Origin: Bradyrhizobium iriomotense
GTDB taxonomy: Bacteria > Pseudomonadota > Alphaproteobacteria > Rhizobiales > Xanthobacteraceae
Direction: 5' to 3'
Length of the DNA: 64,000 bases
Assembly: GCF_018129405.1 (NCBI RefSeq)
Contig: NZ_JAFCLP010000002.1
Location: 372,001 to 436,000 of the forward strand
A program made the position numbers and the translations under genes. This document shows positions 30,999 to 40,098 of the stretch, one piece after another. Every line of letters starts with the position of its first letter. The first letter of the stretch is position 1. The notes under the pieces were generated by a model. The model did no database searches. It saw only the letters and a program-made list of their open reading frames with translations, and was not told where the DNA came from.

Positions 30999-33710
30999 CT
31001 AGCACCTCGGCTGGTTGGGCGGGCACTTCTTTGCGGCGGGCGGCGGGGGCGCCGGGCGTGGCGGAGGTGCCGCCGGACGCGGCGGCGGGGCCACGGCCAC
31101 CCGTGGTGGCGGCGGTGGTGGAGCCGGACGGGCCACCGGCGGTGGAGGAGCCGGCCGGGCAACAGGCGGTGGCGGCGCCGGACGGGCCGCGGCGACTGGC
31201 GGCGGAGCGGGTCGCGGCGGCGGAGGTGCAGCCATCCGTGGCGGCGGAGGCGCAGCCACCCGGGGCGGCGGCGCGGATACACGCGGCGGAGGCGGTGGCG
31301 CAGATACATGCGGAGGCGGCGGCGTGGGCCGCGCCACTGCCTGGGGCCGCGGCGGCGGTGCAACGGGTCTCGCTGCCTGGGGCGGAGCGGCCGATGGCCG
31401 ATTCTGCGGCCGGATCGGCTCATGCGCAGCCGAGGGCGGCGGCGCAACAACCGGCCGTCCGGCCGCGGCCGGAGGCGTGCCGGGCGACTCGCGGGTTGCG
31501 GACTTGGCACGATCAGCAGGCCCGGCCCCCGGCGGCGTTTGTGCCACCGGCGGCTTGGGAGGCTGGCCGGGAGCCGCAGCCGACGGCGCCCCCGGATGAG
31601 CGGGCGGCGTCGCTCCGGGCGCTGTCGCCGTTGGTGCGGGCCTGCCGCCCGGCAGGGGCCCTGCCCCGGCCGGCGGCGCCGGCGGACCACCATGGGCGCC
31701 GGGAACCGGCAGTGTGTTGGCCTGGGGCAGCTTGGTCTGCGGCGCGACCAGCGGTGACGGCGCTGCGGTCGGGCTTGTCGTGGCGGGCGCAGTTGTAGCG
31801 GCCGTATTTGGCGCACCGGGATGGGCAGGCAGTGTTGTGCCGGGCGCTGCGGCCGTCGGCGCCCCCGGATGAGCCGGCGGCGTTGCACCGGGCGCAGTCG
31901 CCGTTGGTGCGGGCCTGCCACCCGGCAGGGGCCCTGCCCCGGCCGGCGGCACCGGCGGACCACCATGGGCACCAGGAACCGGCAGCGTGTTGGCCTGGGG
32001 CAGCTTGGTCTGCGGCGCGACCAACGGCGATGGCGCCGTGGTCGGCGCAACATTCGCCGGCGTCACCGCTGGTGTCCCGGGCTTTGCCGTCGGCTGGATT
32101 GTCGCGCTCGGCGGCAACGGCGCCTTGCCCTGCTGGATCAGGGCGGCGCGCTGCATCACCGCCTGCGGCACGGCTGGCGCCACCGGGTTGGCGCGGCCGG
32201 CAACCGCGGGCGCCAGATTGGCAGGCCCAGCGCCGGCTCCCGCAGCAGGCGCAGGCGCCGGCGCCTGGTTGATCACGGTGTTGATGACCGTGGTGTTATG
32301 GATGTTCTGGTAGATGATGTTGTTCGGCGGCGGCGCGACATAGACCGGCGGCCTCACGAACACCGGGATCGGCACGAACACCGGCTGCGGCAGCACGAAC
32401 AGGCCGACCACGGGCAGTGGCGGCGGCAGCACGACGAAATCGGGCGGCGGCGGCGGCAGATAGTAGACCGGCGGCGGCGGTGGCGGCGCGAAGCCGAAAT
32501 CGGGGTCGCTGAAATACAGCACCGGGCGATCGACATAGACCACCTCCTCCGGCGGCGGTGGCGGCACGTCGTAATCCAGCATGGCAAAGCTCGGCGGCGG
32601 CTCGAGCGGCGCGGTCAGGATCGCAAGCCTGCGCCGTGCGTCGCCGGCATGCGGCCCGCGCGGATAGCGGCGCAGATAGGACCAGTAAGCGTCCGGCGTA
32701 TCGGTCCGATACGTGCGCCGCCAGGTGATCGCCTCGCGGCGCGCCGCGACGATCGCCATCACGCGCCTGGACATCGGATCGTTCGGATAGGCCGCGAGAA
32801 ATTCCTCATAGGCCGGCATCGTGTCGCGCGAGAGCGCGGCGGCATAGGCATCCTGCGCACCGAGATCGCGGATCGGCTTGCTTCGGATCGCGGCGACCTG
32901 GTCCGGCGCCGTCTCCGGCGGCGGCGCGTCGGGCCCGCGCTCGAAGAACGAGAACGGCGCCGATATCTTCTGCTCGTTCCAGGGTACCTGCGCGCCCTTG
33001 CTGGCCTCGTTGACGCGCAGGCGGACGCGGTCGAAGACGTCTGGCAGCGCCAGGCCGCCGGTGCGGATCATCTCCGCCAGCGATTGCGCGTAGATGCCAT
33101 AGGGTCCCGGCTCCTCCGGCGCCACCGTGCCGGGCGCGGCGTTGAACGCGATCAGCATGTTCGGATCAGGCTCGACCAGCGCCAGCCCGCTCGCGATCGG
33201 CTGCCCGCCCTCGATGAAAGGCTGTGCGCGGGCTGCATCGAGCACGACGATGTTGGCCTTGAGCGGAATGGCCGCAAGCTGGCGCGCATAGTCGCTGATG
33301 CGCAAGGCTTCGGTCGGAATGTCGGTGTCGCGGGTGATGTTGGAATCGACCGGGATGAAATAGTTCTCGCCGGCGAGCTGCACGCCATAGCCGGCCAGAT
33401 AGACCATCGCGACGGTGCCGGGTCCCGACGCCTGCGCCTTCTGGACGAAATCGCGAAAGCTCTTGCGCAGCGTGTCGCCGTCGAGATCGCGGGCGCCGAC
33501 GACGTCGAAGCCCGCGGCCTGCAGCGTCTGCGCGATCAGGCCGGCATCGTTCGCGGTCGTCGCCAGCGGCGACTTGGCATAGGCGGCGTTGCCGACCACG
33601 AGCGCGATGCGCTTTTCCTGCTGCTGTGCACGCGCCTGATGCGGCGCGCCCGCGGCAAGGACCACGATCGGCAGGAAAAGGCAGATGAAGACTTTGAGCG
33701 TCCCACGCAT
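30999..33710 (-). CDS. Secreted proline-rich pseudo-caspase (peptidase C14 fold without catalytic dyad)
   Basis: A 903-residue protein. A signal peptide (KVFICLFLPIVVLAAGAP, cleaved near ARAQ) precedes a caspase p20-like domain (about residues 33-260) beginning RIALVVGNAAYAKS. The usual catalytic His motif AGHG is AGYG here (Tyr108, codon 33387-33389) and the usual DACR is DAAR (Ala160, codon 33231-33233), so protease activity is unlikely. A short helical region (about 270-385) follows, then more than 500 residues of Pro/Ala-rich sequence with a 91-residue-offset internal repeat, ending in KKCPPNQPRC. The ATG at 33710 is chosen over an upstream GTG for the signal peptide. It may be an envelope scaffold. 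Confidence 0.85.
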   Translation of the reverse strand: MRGTLKVFICLFLPIVVLAAGAPHQARAQQQEKRIALVVGNAAYAKSPLATTANDAGLIAQTLQAAGFDVVGARDLDGDTLRKSFRDFVQKAQASGPGTVAMVYLAGYGVQLAGENYFIPVDSNITRDTDIPTEALRISDYARQLAAIPLKANIVVLDAARAQPFIEGGQPIASGLALVEPDPNMLIAFNAAPGTVAPEEPGPYGIYAQSLAEMIRTGGLALPDVFDRVRLRVNEASKGAQVPWNEQKISAPFSFFERGPDAPPPETAPDQVAAIRSKPIRDLGAQDAYAAALSRDTMPAYEEFLAAYPNDPMSRRVMAIVAARREAITWRRTYRTDTPDAYWSYLRRYPRGPHAGDARRRLAILTAPLEPPPSFAMLDYDVPPPPPEEVVYVDRPVLYFSDPDFGFAPPPPPPVYYLPPPPPDFVVLPPPLPVVGLFVLPQPVFVPIPVFVRPPVYVAPPPNNIIYQNIHNTTVINTVINQAPAPAPAAGAGAGPANLAPAVAGRANPVAPAVPQAVMQRAALIQQGKAPLPPSATIQPTAKPGTPAVTPANVAPTTAPSPLVAPQTKLPQANTLPVPGAHGGPPVPPAGAGPLPGGRPAPTATAPGATPPAHPGAPTAAAPGTTLPAHPGAPNTAATTAPATTSPTAAPSPLVAPQTKLPQANTLPVPGAHGGPPAPPAGAGPLPGGRPAPTATAPGATPPAHPGAPSAAAPGQPPKPPVAQTPPGAGPADRAKSATRESPGTPPAAAGRPVVAPPPSAAHEPIRPQNRPSAAPPQAARPVAPPPRPQAVARPTPPPPHVSAPPPPPRVSAPPPRVAAPPPPRMAAPPPPRPAPPPVAAARPAPPPPVARPAPPPPVARPAPPPPPPRVAVAPPPRPAAPPPRPAPPPPAAKKCPPNQPRC
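31585..32033 (-). repeat. Internal direct repeat in the proline-rich tail of the pseudo-caspase gene
   Basis: Two near-identical copies of about 176 bp lie at 31585-31760 and 31858-32033, offset by 273 bp (91 codons). Each encodes LPQANTLPVPGAHGGPP followed by PLPGGRPAPTATAPGATPP. The in-frame spacing shows a recent tandem duplication inside the gene. Confidence 0.85.
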
Positions 33711-33891
33711 GGCTTGTGCTCGCTGTTGTTGAGGTGCCACCGCACATCAGACGCGCGGCCGGCTGAATGGCGCTTGAACGAAAGGCTGTCGTCACGAAAG
33801 GCTTGGATTGAGGCGGTGACATGGCGCCCGCCTGCGACGTCAGTTCCGCGTCAGTCTCGCGACCATAAGACGGCAGGAGCGGCCAGTTCGC

Positions 33892-34632
33892 TCAGCCCTG
33901 CGCAATCAGATCGACCGTTCCGGTCGTGAGCCGGTAGATGCCGCCGACGACCTTGATCTTGCCCTGCTCAGCAGCGGCATTGAGGATCGGCGCGGCCGCT
34001 TTCAGCTTGGCGACGTTGTCGACAACGTTCTGCCGGATCGCCTTGTCGAGCACGTTGCCACCCTGCTGCATTGCAGCTTTTGCGGCGGGCGCGATCGCAT
34101 CGACCAGCGAAGGGATGTGTCCCGGCGGCGGCTTGTCGTCCTTGATCGCCTTCAGCGTCGCATCAACCGCGCCGCACGCATCATGGCCGAGCACGAGGAT
34201 CAGCGGCGTGTTCAGCACGGCCACCGCATATTCCATGCTCGCGATGGTCTCGGTGCCGGCAAAGTTTCCGGCGACGCGACAGACGAAGAGATCGCCGCGG
34301 CCCGTGTCGAACGCATATTCCGGCGCGATGCGGGAATCGGCACAGCTCAGCACGGCGGCGAACGGGTTCTGCCCGCCGACCAACGCCTCGCGCTCATGCT
34401 TGAAATCGTGACGCCGCGACACACCGTCGACGTAGCGTGCATTCCCTTCCATCAGCCGCTTCAACGAAGCGTCGGGCGACAGCACGTTCTGCGGCTTGGG
34501 CGGCGGCTTGGTCTCCTTCGCGAAGGCTTTGCCGGCGAAAGCCAAACCGACCGCAGAGACCGTGAAGTGAACGAGCGACCTCCGCGAAGGGCGGATGTGG
34601 ACGTCGTGATCACGGCCGCAATTCGCGCACAT
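33892..34632 (-). CDS. Exported beta-carbonic anhydrase, copy 1
   Basis: A 246-residue beta-class carbonic anhydrase that interconverts CO2 and bicarbonate. Zinc ligands are in VLSCADSRIAPE (Cys, Asp-Arg dyad) and LGHDACGAVDA (His, Cys). The N-terminus has a twin-arginine-like segment (SRRSLVHFTVSAVGLAFAGK) and so points to Tat export of the folded enzyme. It also opens with a CxxC pair (MCANCG). GGGGAGGAG precedes the ATG. It is very similar along its length to the copy at 35341. Confidence 0.88.
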   Translation of the reverse strand: MCANCGRDHDVHIRPSRRSLVHFTVSAVGLAFAGKAFAKETKPPPKPQNVLSPDASLKRLMEGNARYVDGVSRRHDFKHEREALVGGQNPFAAVLSCADSRIAPEYAFDTGRGDLFVCRVAGNFAGTETIASMEYAVAVLNTPLILVLGHDACGAVDATLKAIKDDKPPPGHIPSLVDAIAPAAKAAMQQGGNVLDKAIRQNVVDNVAKLKAAAPILNAAAEQGKIKVVGGIYRLTTGTVDLIAQG

Positions 34633-34691
34633 GCCTTGCTCCTCCCCATCGCGCCGCCCTCGTTGATGGAGCGGCAATCGTGCCGCGCATC

Positions 34692-35219
34692 TTACTCGAC
34701 AGCCTGCAACTCCGCGAGCTTCGTTCGCGCGGTCGCCTCATCCAGCGCGACGAGCTCGGCGGGCCCCGGATTCGCCTCGCCAGCCGTCGCGACGGAAACC
34801 ACAGCAAGCCCGGCCAGCCCGCCAAGCACCGCCCCGCCCGTGGCGGCATCGTGCCTGGCACTGCTCTTGATGAGGTAGAAGTGCGTCCGGCCGGATTCCA
34901 TCACGATCTCGCGCTTGGTGTCGCCGGGAAACATCAGCTCGGTCACCAGCACGTCGTGACGGCCGGCCGGGCGATCGGCATAGGCATATTTGCCGGCGAG
35001 CACCTTACCCATCGGTGCACCATCGAGCTTCACCTCGCAGGCGCACAACGCCATGCTGAGGCCGTTGCGCTTGTCCTGCAGGAACACCACACGCGACTGA
35101 CCCGCGCGCGGAGGTCCGATCTTCTTTGTCACGGATGCGAAGTCCGTTCCGACCTGATCGCTCACGCACCCCGCCAACACGACGCCAGCGGTCACCACCA
35201 ACGCACCCCATCGCAGCAT
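34692..35219 (-). CDS. Small outer-envelope lipoprotein, DUF2846-like
   Basis: A 175-residue protein with a lipoprotein signal (VVTAGVVLAGC, lipidated Cys). The body contains RVVFLQDKRNGLSMALCACE, an AGKYAYADRPAGRHDV strand pair and FYLIKSSARHD, similar to DUF2846-type lipoproteins. A glycine-rich near-C-terminal hydrophobic stretch (ATGGAVLGGLAGLAVVSVAT) may touch the membrane. It lies between the two carbonic anhydrase genes on the same strand. Function unknown. Confidence 0.7.
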   Translation of the reverse strand: MLRWGALVVTAGVVLAGCVSDQVGTDFASVTKKIGPPRAGQSRVVFLQDKRNGLSMALCACEVKLDGAPMGKVLAGKYAYADRPAGRHDVLVTELMFPGDTKREIVMESGRTHFYLIKSSARHDAATGGAVLGGLAGLAVVSVATAGEANPGPAELVALDEATARTKLAELQAVE

Positions 35220-35340
35220 CGCACACCCCAGTCCATTCCCCGGGTGTATGCTAGCCAAAATCAGCGCAAGGTTGCAACAACATCCGACGATCCCTGCGTG
35301 GATCGCGCGGACAAGCCGCCGGAAAGACGCGCGACCAACC

Positions 35341-36084
35341 TCAGCCCTGGGCCAGCAACTCGACGGTCCCTGTGCTCAGCCGATAGATGCCGCCGACCAC
35401 CTTGAGCTTGCCCTGCTCGACTGCCGCATTGAGGATAGGCGCAGCCGATTTCAGCTTGACCACGTTGTCGATGACATTCTGACGGATGGCATTGTCGAGC
35501 GCATTCCCGCTCTGCTGGGCAGCCGTCTTCACTGCCGGTGCGATCGCGGCGACCAGCGAGGGGATATGTCCCGGCAGCGGCTTGTCGTCCTTGAGCGACT
35601 TGATCGTCGCGTCGACGGCGCCGCAATTGTCATGGCCGAGCACCAGGATCAGGGGCGTGCCGAGCACGGCGACGGTGTACTCCATGCTCGCAACGGTCTC
35701 ATCGCCGGCAAAATTTCCGGCGACGCGGCACACGAACAGGTCTCCGCGTCCGCTGTCGAAGGCATATTCAGGCGCGATCCGCGAATCAGCGCAGCTCAGA
35801 ACGGCAGCGTAGGGATTCTGACCGCCGACCAATGCCTCGCGCTCGTGCGCGAAGTCGTGACGGCGCGACACTCCCGATACGTAGCGCGAATTGCCCTCCA
35901 TCAGCCGTTTGAGCGCCGCATCGGACGACAGCACGTTCTGAGGTTTCGGCGGCGCTTTCGCCTCCTTGGCCAACGCGGCCCCGCCAAACGCCGCCACCCC
36001 GAGCGCGGAGGCGGCAAAAAGCATCATCGAGCGTCGGGAGGGAGCAACCGATTGATGCAGATTTTCGGAGCATTTGTCACACAT
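35341..36084 (-). CDS. Exported beta-carbonic anhydrase, copy 2
   Basis: A 247-residue beta-carbonic anhydrase closely related to copy 1: VLSCADSRIAPEYAF and LGHDNCGAVDA supply zinc and catalytic residues. The N-terminal MCDKCSENL pair is followed by SRRSMMLFAASALGVAAFGG, a Tat-type signal. AAGGAAG precedes the ATG. The two copies differ mainly in the signal region and loops, implying an older tandem duplication with the lipoprotein gene now between them. The likely place of action is the periplasm. Confidence 0.9.
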   Translation of the reverse strand: MCDKCSENLHQSVAPSRRSMMLFAASALGVAAFGGAALAKEAKAPPKPQNVLSSDAALKRLMEGNSRYVSGVSRRHDFAHEREALVGGQNPYAAVLSCADSRIAPEYAFDSGRGDLFVCRVAGNFAGDETVASMEYTVAVLGTPLILVLGHDNCGAVDATIKSLKDDKPLPGHIPSLVAAIAPAVKTAAQQSGNALDNAIRQNVIDNVVKLKSAAPILNAAVEQGKLKVVGGIYRLSTGTVELLAQG

Positions 36085-36198
36085 GGTTCTTCTTCCTTGG
36101 TCTCGCGCCGGGAAACAACTGATAGCTGTGCGCGGCAGACTTCGAAACCAGGTGTGAACTTGATAGTTAAGCTTTGGTTTGCGGCGGCGCGTGCAACG

Positions 36199-39100
36199 TC
36201 AGAGCTGCTGCACGTCCACCACGCCCGCGACCGCCTTGATCGCGCCGGCGATCTGCGGCGAGACCTTGAAGCGGCCGGGCAGCTTCATCTCCACCTCGGT
36301 CTCGAGGTCGAGCATCATCACCAGCGAGACCTCGCCGTCGCCATTGGAGCGCGGTGCGATGCCGGGACTGCCGATCTTTGGTGCGGCGCCGTTCGACGCA
36401 GCCATGTCGGGTCCGGCGAGACGCTTGGCGATCGACTCGAGCGGCTTGGTGTCGCGCAGGAAGATACGCAGGCCCTTCTGCGTCTTGGCCGCGGCGTCAT
36501 CGAGCGGCTCGGCATGCAGCACGCGGGCGCGCACGTCCTCGCCCTGGAGCTCGGCACCGAGCTGGAGCAGCACCGCGGCGCCCGGCTCCAGCACGTCGCG
36601 ATATTGCGCGAGGCCTTCAGAGAACAGCACCGCCTCAAAGTGGCCAGTGGGATCAGAGAGCCCCATGATGCCCATCTTGTTGCCGGTCTTGGTGCGACGC
36701 TCCATGCGCGAGACCACGGTGGCTGCGACCTTGCCGGCGGTGGCGCCGGTCTTCACCGCACGCGAGAACTCGGCCCAGCTCTGCACGCGCAGCCGCTTCA
36801 GGACGGTGGCGTAATCGTCGAGCGGATGTCCGGACAGGAAGAAGCCGATCGCGTCGTATTCGCGGCGCAGCCGCTCGGCCGGCAGCCATGGCTCGATCTG
36901 CGGCAGCATGATGGTCGGCGCGTCCGCCGACATGCCGAACATGTCGTTCTGGCCGATCGTCTCGGCCTGATGCGCACGCTGGCAGGCAGCCAGGATCGAG
37001 TCCGCCCCGGCGAAGACGCGGGCGCGGTTCGGCTCCAGCGTATCAAAGGCGCCGGCGGCAGCCAGGCTTTCGATGATGCGCTTGTTGATCGCACGCGGAT
37101 TGACGCGCGCGGCGAAGTCAGCGAGCGAGGTGAACACCCCCCGCTTCGTGCGCTCCTCGATGATCTGCTCGATCGCCTGGATACCGACGCCTTTGAGGGC
37201 GGCGAGCGCGTAGTAAATGGTCTTCTCGCCGACCTCGAAGGTCGCGCCCGAGCGATTGATGTTCGGCGGCTCGAGCTTGATGCCGAGGCGCTGCGCCTCG
37301 GAGCGGAATTCGGAGAGCTTGTCCGTGTTGTTGAGATCGAGCGTCATCGACGCCGCGATGAACTCCACCGGATAATGCGCCTTCATGTAGGCGGTGTGGT
37401 AGGACACCAGCGCATAGGCTGCCGCGTGGCTCTTGTTGAAGCCGTAGTCGGCGAACTTGGCGAGCAATTCGAAGATGGTCTCGGCCTGCCCTTTCGGCAC
37501 GCCGTTCTTCACCGCACCCGCGACGAAGATGTCGCGCTGCTTGTCCATCTCGGCGCGGATCTTCTTACCCATGGCGCGGCGCAGCAGGTCGGCGTCGCCG
37601 AGCGAATAGCCCGACATCACCTGCGCGATCTGCATCACCTGTTCCTGGTAGATGATGACGCCGAAGGTTTCTTTGAGGATCGGCTCGAGCACCGGATGGA
37701 GATATTCCGGCTCCTCGTCGCCGTGCTTGCGCGCGCAATAGGTCGGGATGTTGGCCATCGGACCGGGACGATAGAGCGCGACCAGCGCGATGATGTCCTC
37801 GAAGCGGTCCGGGCGCATGTCGATCAGCGCGCGCCGCATGCCCTGGCTTTCAACCTGGAACACGCCGACCACATCGCCGCGCGCTAGCATCTGATAGCTC
37901 TCGGCATCGTCGATCGGCAGTGTGGCGAGATCGACATGGATGTCGCGCGGCTTGAGCAGCTTGCAGGCGACGTCGAGCACGGTCAGCGTCTTCAGGCCGA
38001 GGAAGTCGAACTTCACGAGGCCGGCCGGCTCGACCCATTTCATGTTGAACTGGGTCACCGGCATGTCCGACTTCGGATCTCGGTACATCGGCACGAGTTC
38101 GCTCAAGGGGCGATCGCCGATCACGATGCCGGCCGCGTGGGTCGAAGCGTGGCGGGTCAGGCCTTCGAGGCGCTGGGCGATGTCGAAGGCGCGCGCCACC
38201 ACCGGATCTTCATCGCGGAACGCCTGAAGTTTTGGTTCGCTCTCGATCGCCGCCCCAAGCGTGACAGGAGCCGCCGGATTCTGCGGCACCAGCTTGGTCA
38301 GCTTGTCGACCTGGCCGTAGGGCATCTGCAGCACGCGGCCGACATCGCGCAGCACGCCGCGCGCCTGCAGCGTACCGAAGGTGATGATCTGCGCGACCTG
38401 GTCGCGGCCGTAGCGCTCCTGCACGTACTTGATCACCTCGCCGCGGCGGTCCTGGCAGAAGTCGATGTCGAAGTCCGGCATCGAGACGCGTTCCGGATTG
38501 AGGAAGCGTTCGAACAGCAGGCCGAACTTGATCGGGTCGAGGTCGGTGATGGTCAGCGCCCACGCCACCAGCGAGCCTGCGCCGGAGCCGCGGCCCGGCC
38601 CGACCGGGATGCCGTGCGCCTTGGCCCATTTGATGAAGTCGGACACGATCAGGAAGTAGCCGGCGTACTTCATGCGCATGATGACGTCGAGCTCGAACGC
38701 CAGGCGCTTGTTGTAGTCCTCCTCGGTCATGCCCTGTGACAGGCCGTGCACGCGCAGGCGGTTGGCGAGCCCCTCCTCCGCCTGCCGCTTCAGTTCGGCG
38801 GCCTCGACCGAGGCGGCGTCCGAGCTCGCCGCGGCGCCGACGGTGAAGAACGGCAGGATCGGCTTGCGCGTCATCGGGCGGTACGAGCAGCGCTCGGCGA
38901 TCTCGACCGTGGACGCCAGCGCCTCCGGAATGTCGGCGAACAGCACCGCCATCTCGGCGCGGGTCTTGAAGCGGTGATCAGGCGTGAGCTGCACGCGATC
39001 GGTCTCGGCGATCAGCCGGCCGCCGGCGATGCAGAGCAGCGCATCATGCGCCTCGTAGTCGTCGGTCGCGGCAAAATACGGCTCGTTGGTCGCAACCAGC

Positions 39101-39702
39101 GGCAGGCCCTTCGCATAGGCGATATCGATCAAGCCGCTTTCAACGCGCCGCTCCTTGTCGATGTTGTGGCGCTGCAGTTCGATGTAGAGGCGGTCGCCGA
39201 ACAGGCCCGCCAGACGCTCGCAGCGCGTCGCCGCAAGCTCGGCCATGCCGCCGGCCAGCGCCAGCGAGATTGGGCCGTCCGGACCGCCCGTAAGCGCGAT
39301 CAGCCCCTCGGTCTCGCCCTCGAACCAGTCGAACTTGATGAACGGGGCATGGCTGTCGGGCGATTCCAGGAACGCCCGCGAATTCAGCCGCATCAGGCTG
39401 CGATAGCCGCGCTCCTGCGCGGCCAGCAGCACGACGCGCGATGGTCCCATCGCATTGCGCGCGTTCGGGTCCTGATCGCCGAAATCGATCGCGAGCTCGC
39501 AGCCGACGATCGGCTGGATCCCGGAGCCCGCCATCTTGTCGGAGAACTCCAGCGCACCGAACAGATTGTCGGTGTCGGTCAGCGCCAGCGCGGGCTGATG
39601 GTCCTTCTTCGCAAGCTCGGCGAGCTTGGCGATCTTGATCGAGCCCTTGAGCAGGGAATAGGCCGAGTGAACGTGAAGGTGGACAAATCCGGCGCTCGGC
39701 AT
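36199..39702 (-). CDS. dnaE: DNA polymerase III alpha subunit
   Basis: A 1167-residue replicative polymerase subunit (DnaE1 type). A PHP domain (FVHLHVHSAYSLLKGSIKIA) starts the protein. The palm carries FDIDFCQDRRGEVI with the metal-binding aspartates, plus GPGRGSGAGSLVAWAL. Later come LGLKTLTVLDVACKLL, RPGPMANIP, YNTD-type fingers, an HhH segment and the OB fold (KVAATVVSRMERRTKTGNKM). The small LexA-controlled gene lies 184 bases upstream on the same strand, with no clear terminator between. Confidence 0.96.
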   Translation of the reverse strand: MPSAGFVHLHVHSAYSLLKGSIKIAKLAELAKKDHQPALALTDTDNLFGALEFSDKMAGSGIQPIVGCELAIDFGDQDPNARNAMGPSRVVLLAAQERGYRSLMRLNSRAFLESPDSHAPFIKFDWFEGETEGLIALTGGPDGPISLALAGGMAELAATRCERLAGLFGDRLYIELQRHNIDKERRVESGLIDIAYAKGLPLVATNEPYFAATDDYEAHDALLCIAGGRLIAETDRVQLTPDHRFKTRAEMAVLFADIPEALASTVEIAERCSYRPMTRKPILPFFTVGAAASSDAASVEAAELKRQAEEGLANRLRVHGLSQGMTEEDYNKRLAFELDVIMRMKYAGYFLIVSDFIKWAKAHGIPVGPGRGSGAGSLVAWALTITDLDPIKFGLLFERFLNPERVSMPDFDIDFCQDRRGEVIKYVQERYGRDQVAQIITFGTLQARGVLRDVGRVLQMPYGQVDKLTKLVPQNPAAPVTLGAAIESEPKLQAFRDEDPVVARAFDIAQRLEGLTRHASTHAAGIVIGDRPLSELVPMYRDPKSDMPVTQFNMKWVEPAGLVKFDFLGLKTLTVLDVACKLLKPRDIHVDLATLPIDDAESYQMLARGDVVGVFQVESQGMRRALIDMRPDRFEDIIALVALYRPGPMANIPTYCARKHGDEEPEYLHPVLEPILKETFGVIIYQEQVMQIAQVMSGYSLGDADLLRRAMGKKIRAEMDKQRDIFVAGAVKNGVPKGQAETIFELLAKFADYGFNKSHAAAYALVSYHTAYMKAHYPVEFIAASMTLDLNNTDKLSEFRSEAQRLGIKLEPPNINRSGATFEVGEKTIYYALAALKGVGIQAIEQIIEERTKRGVFTSLADFAARVNPRAINKRIIESLAAAGAFDTLEPNRARVFAGADSILAACQRAHQAETIGQNDMFGMSADAPTIMLPQIEPWLPAERLRREYDAIGFFLSGHPLDDYATVLKRLRVQSWAEFSRAVKTGATAGKVAATVVSRMERRTKTGNKMGIMGLSDPTGHFEAVLFSEGLAQYRDVLEPGAAVLLQLGAELQGEDVRARVLHAEPLDDAAAKTQKGLRIFLRDTKPLESIAKRLAGPDMAASNGAAPKIGSPGIAPRSNGDGEVSLVMMLDLETEVEMKLPGRFKVSPQIAGAIKAVAGVVDVQQL

Positions 39703-39886
39703 GGTCGCGTGACGGCCTCTTGCAGATGAGATGGAGCGGTCGCCGGCTCCTCAAGGCATCATGCGCTTGCTCGGCCGACTCGCCTCACAATGGTGGGGTG
39801 TCACGCTGCGAGAGTCCACGCCGGAGCGGTCGATCCACCGCGTCGTCCCGCTTTTCCCCAACCGGGCCTGCCGTGGAGCTGCGGAA

Positions 39887-39985
39887 TCAGAGCTGCGGGA
39901 TCACCTGGGCCCAGATCGCGATCATCCCGACGAACAGTGTGATGGACGCCAGTGCTGCCGCCTCTTCCACGAAAATCCTGAACAT
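39887..39985 (-). CDS. Micro-protein: 32-residue single-helix membrane protein under LexA control
   Basis: A short gene of 32 codons. Residues 9-27 (AAALASITLFVGMIAIWAQ) form one membrane helix; the N-terminus MFRIFVEE is amphipathic and the C-terminus is VIPQL. A good ribosome site AAGGGAG lies seven bases before the ATG. The promoter region carries two LexA boxes. In Caulobacter, the SOS-induced SidA is a 29-residue inner membrane protein that blocks division; this gene resembles it in size, topology and regulation, but I do not claim sequence homology. It may be transcribed with dnaE. Confidence 0.72.
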   Translation of the reverse strand: MFRIFVEEAAALASITLFVGMIAIWAQVIPQL

Positions 39986-40003
39986 GGTCTCGCTCCCTTG
40001 CTA

Positions 40004-40047
40004 GAACGTATGAAGAACATTGTTCTCATTTCGTTCACGGGAGTCAA
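40004..40047 (-). promoter_or_regulatory. SOS promoter: two LexA boxes over a -35/-10 pair
   Basis: GAAC-N7-GAAC at 40004-40018 and GTTC-N7-GTTC at 40022-40036 (plus-strand reading) both match the alphaproteobacterial LexA site and lie back to back, 3 bases apart. On the minus strand TTGACT (40042-40047) and AACAAT (40019-40024) with 17-base spacing form a promoter. One box covers the spacer and the other the start site. Confidence 0.82.
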
Positions 40048-40098
40048 GCCTGGCTGGCGATCTCGCGACGCGATGGTTAACTCGCTGAATTCACGCAA

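Noticed and set aside
31015-31800. Glycine-rich plus-strand frames opposite the proline-rich tail
   Set aside because: They are the complement of proline codons (CCG/CGG, GGC/GCC), not real glycine-rich proteins.
35248-37887. 879-codon plus-strand open frame opposite carbonic anhydrase 2 and dnaE
   Set aside because: A shadow of strongly conserved minus-strand genes; no family motif or ribosome site.
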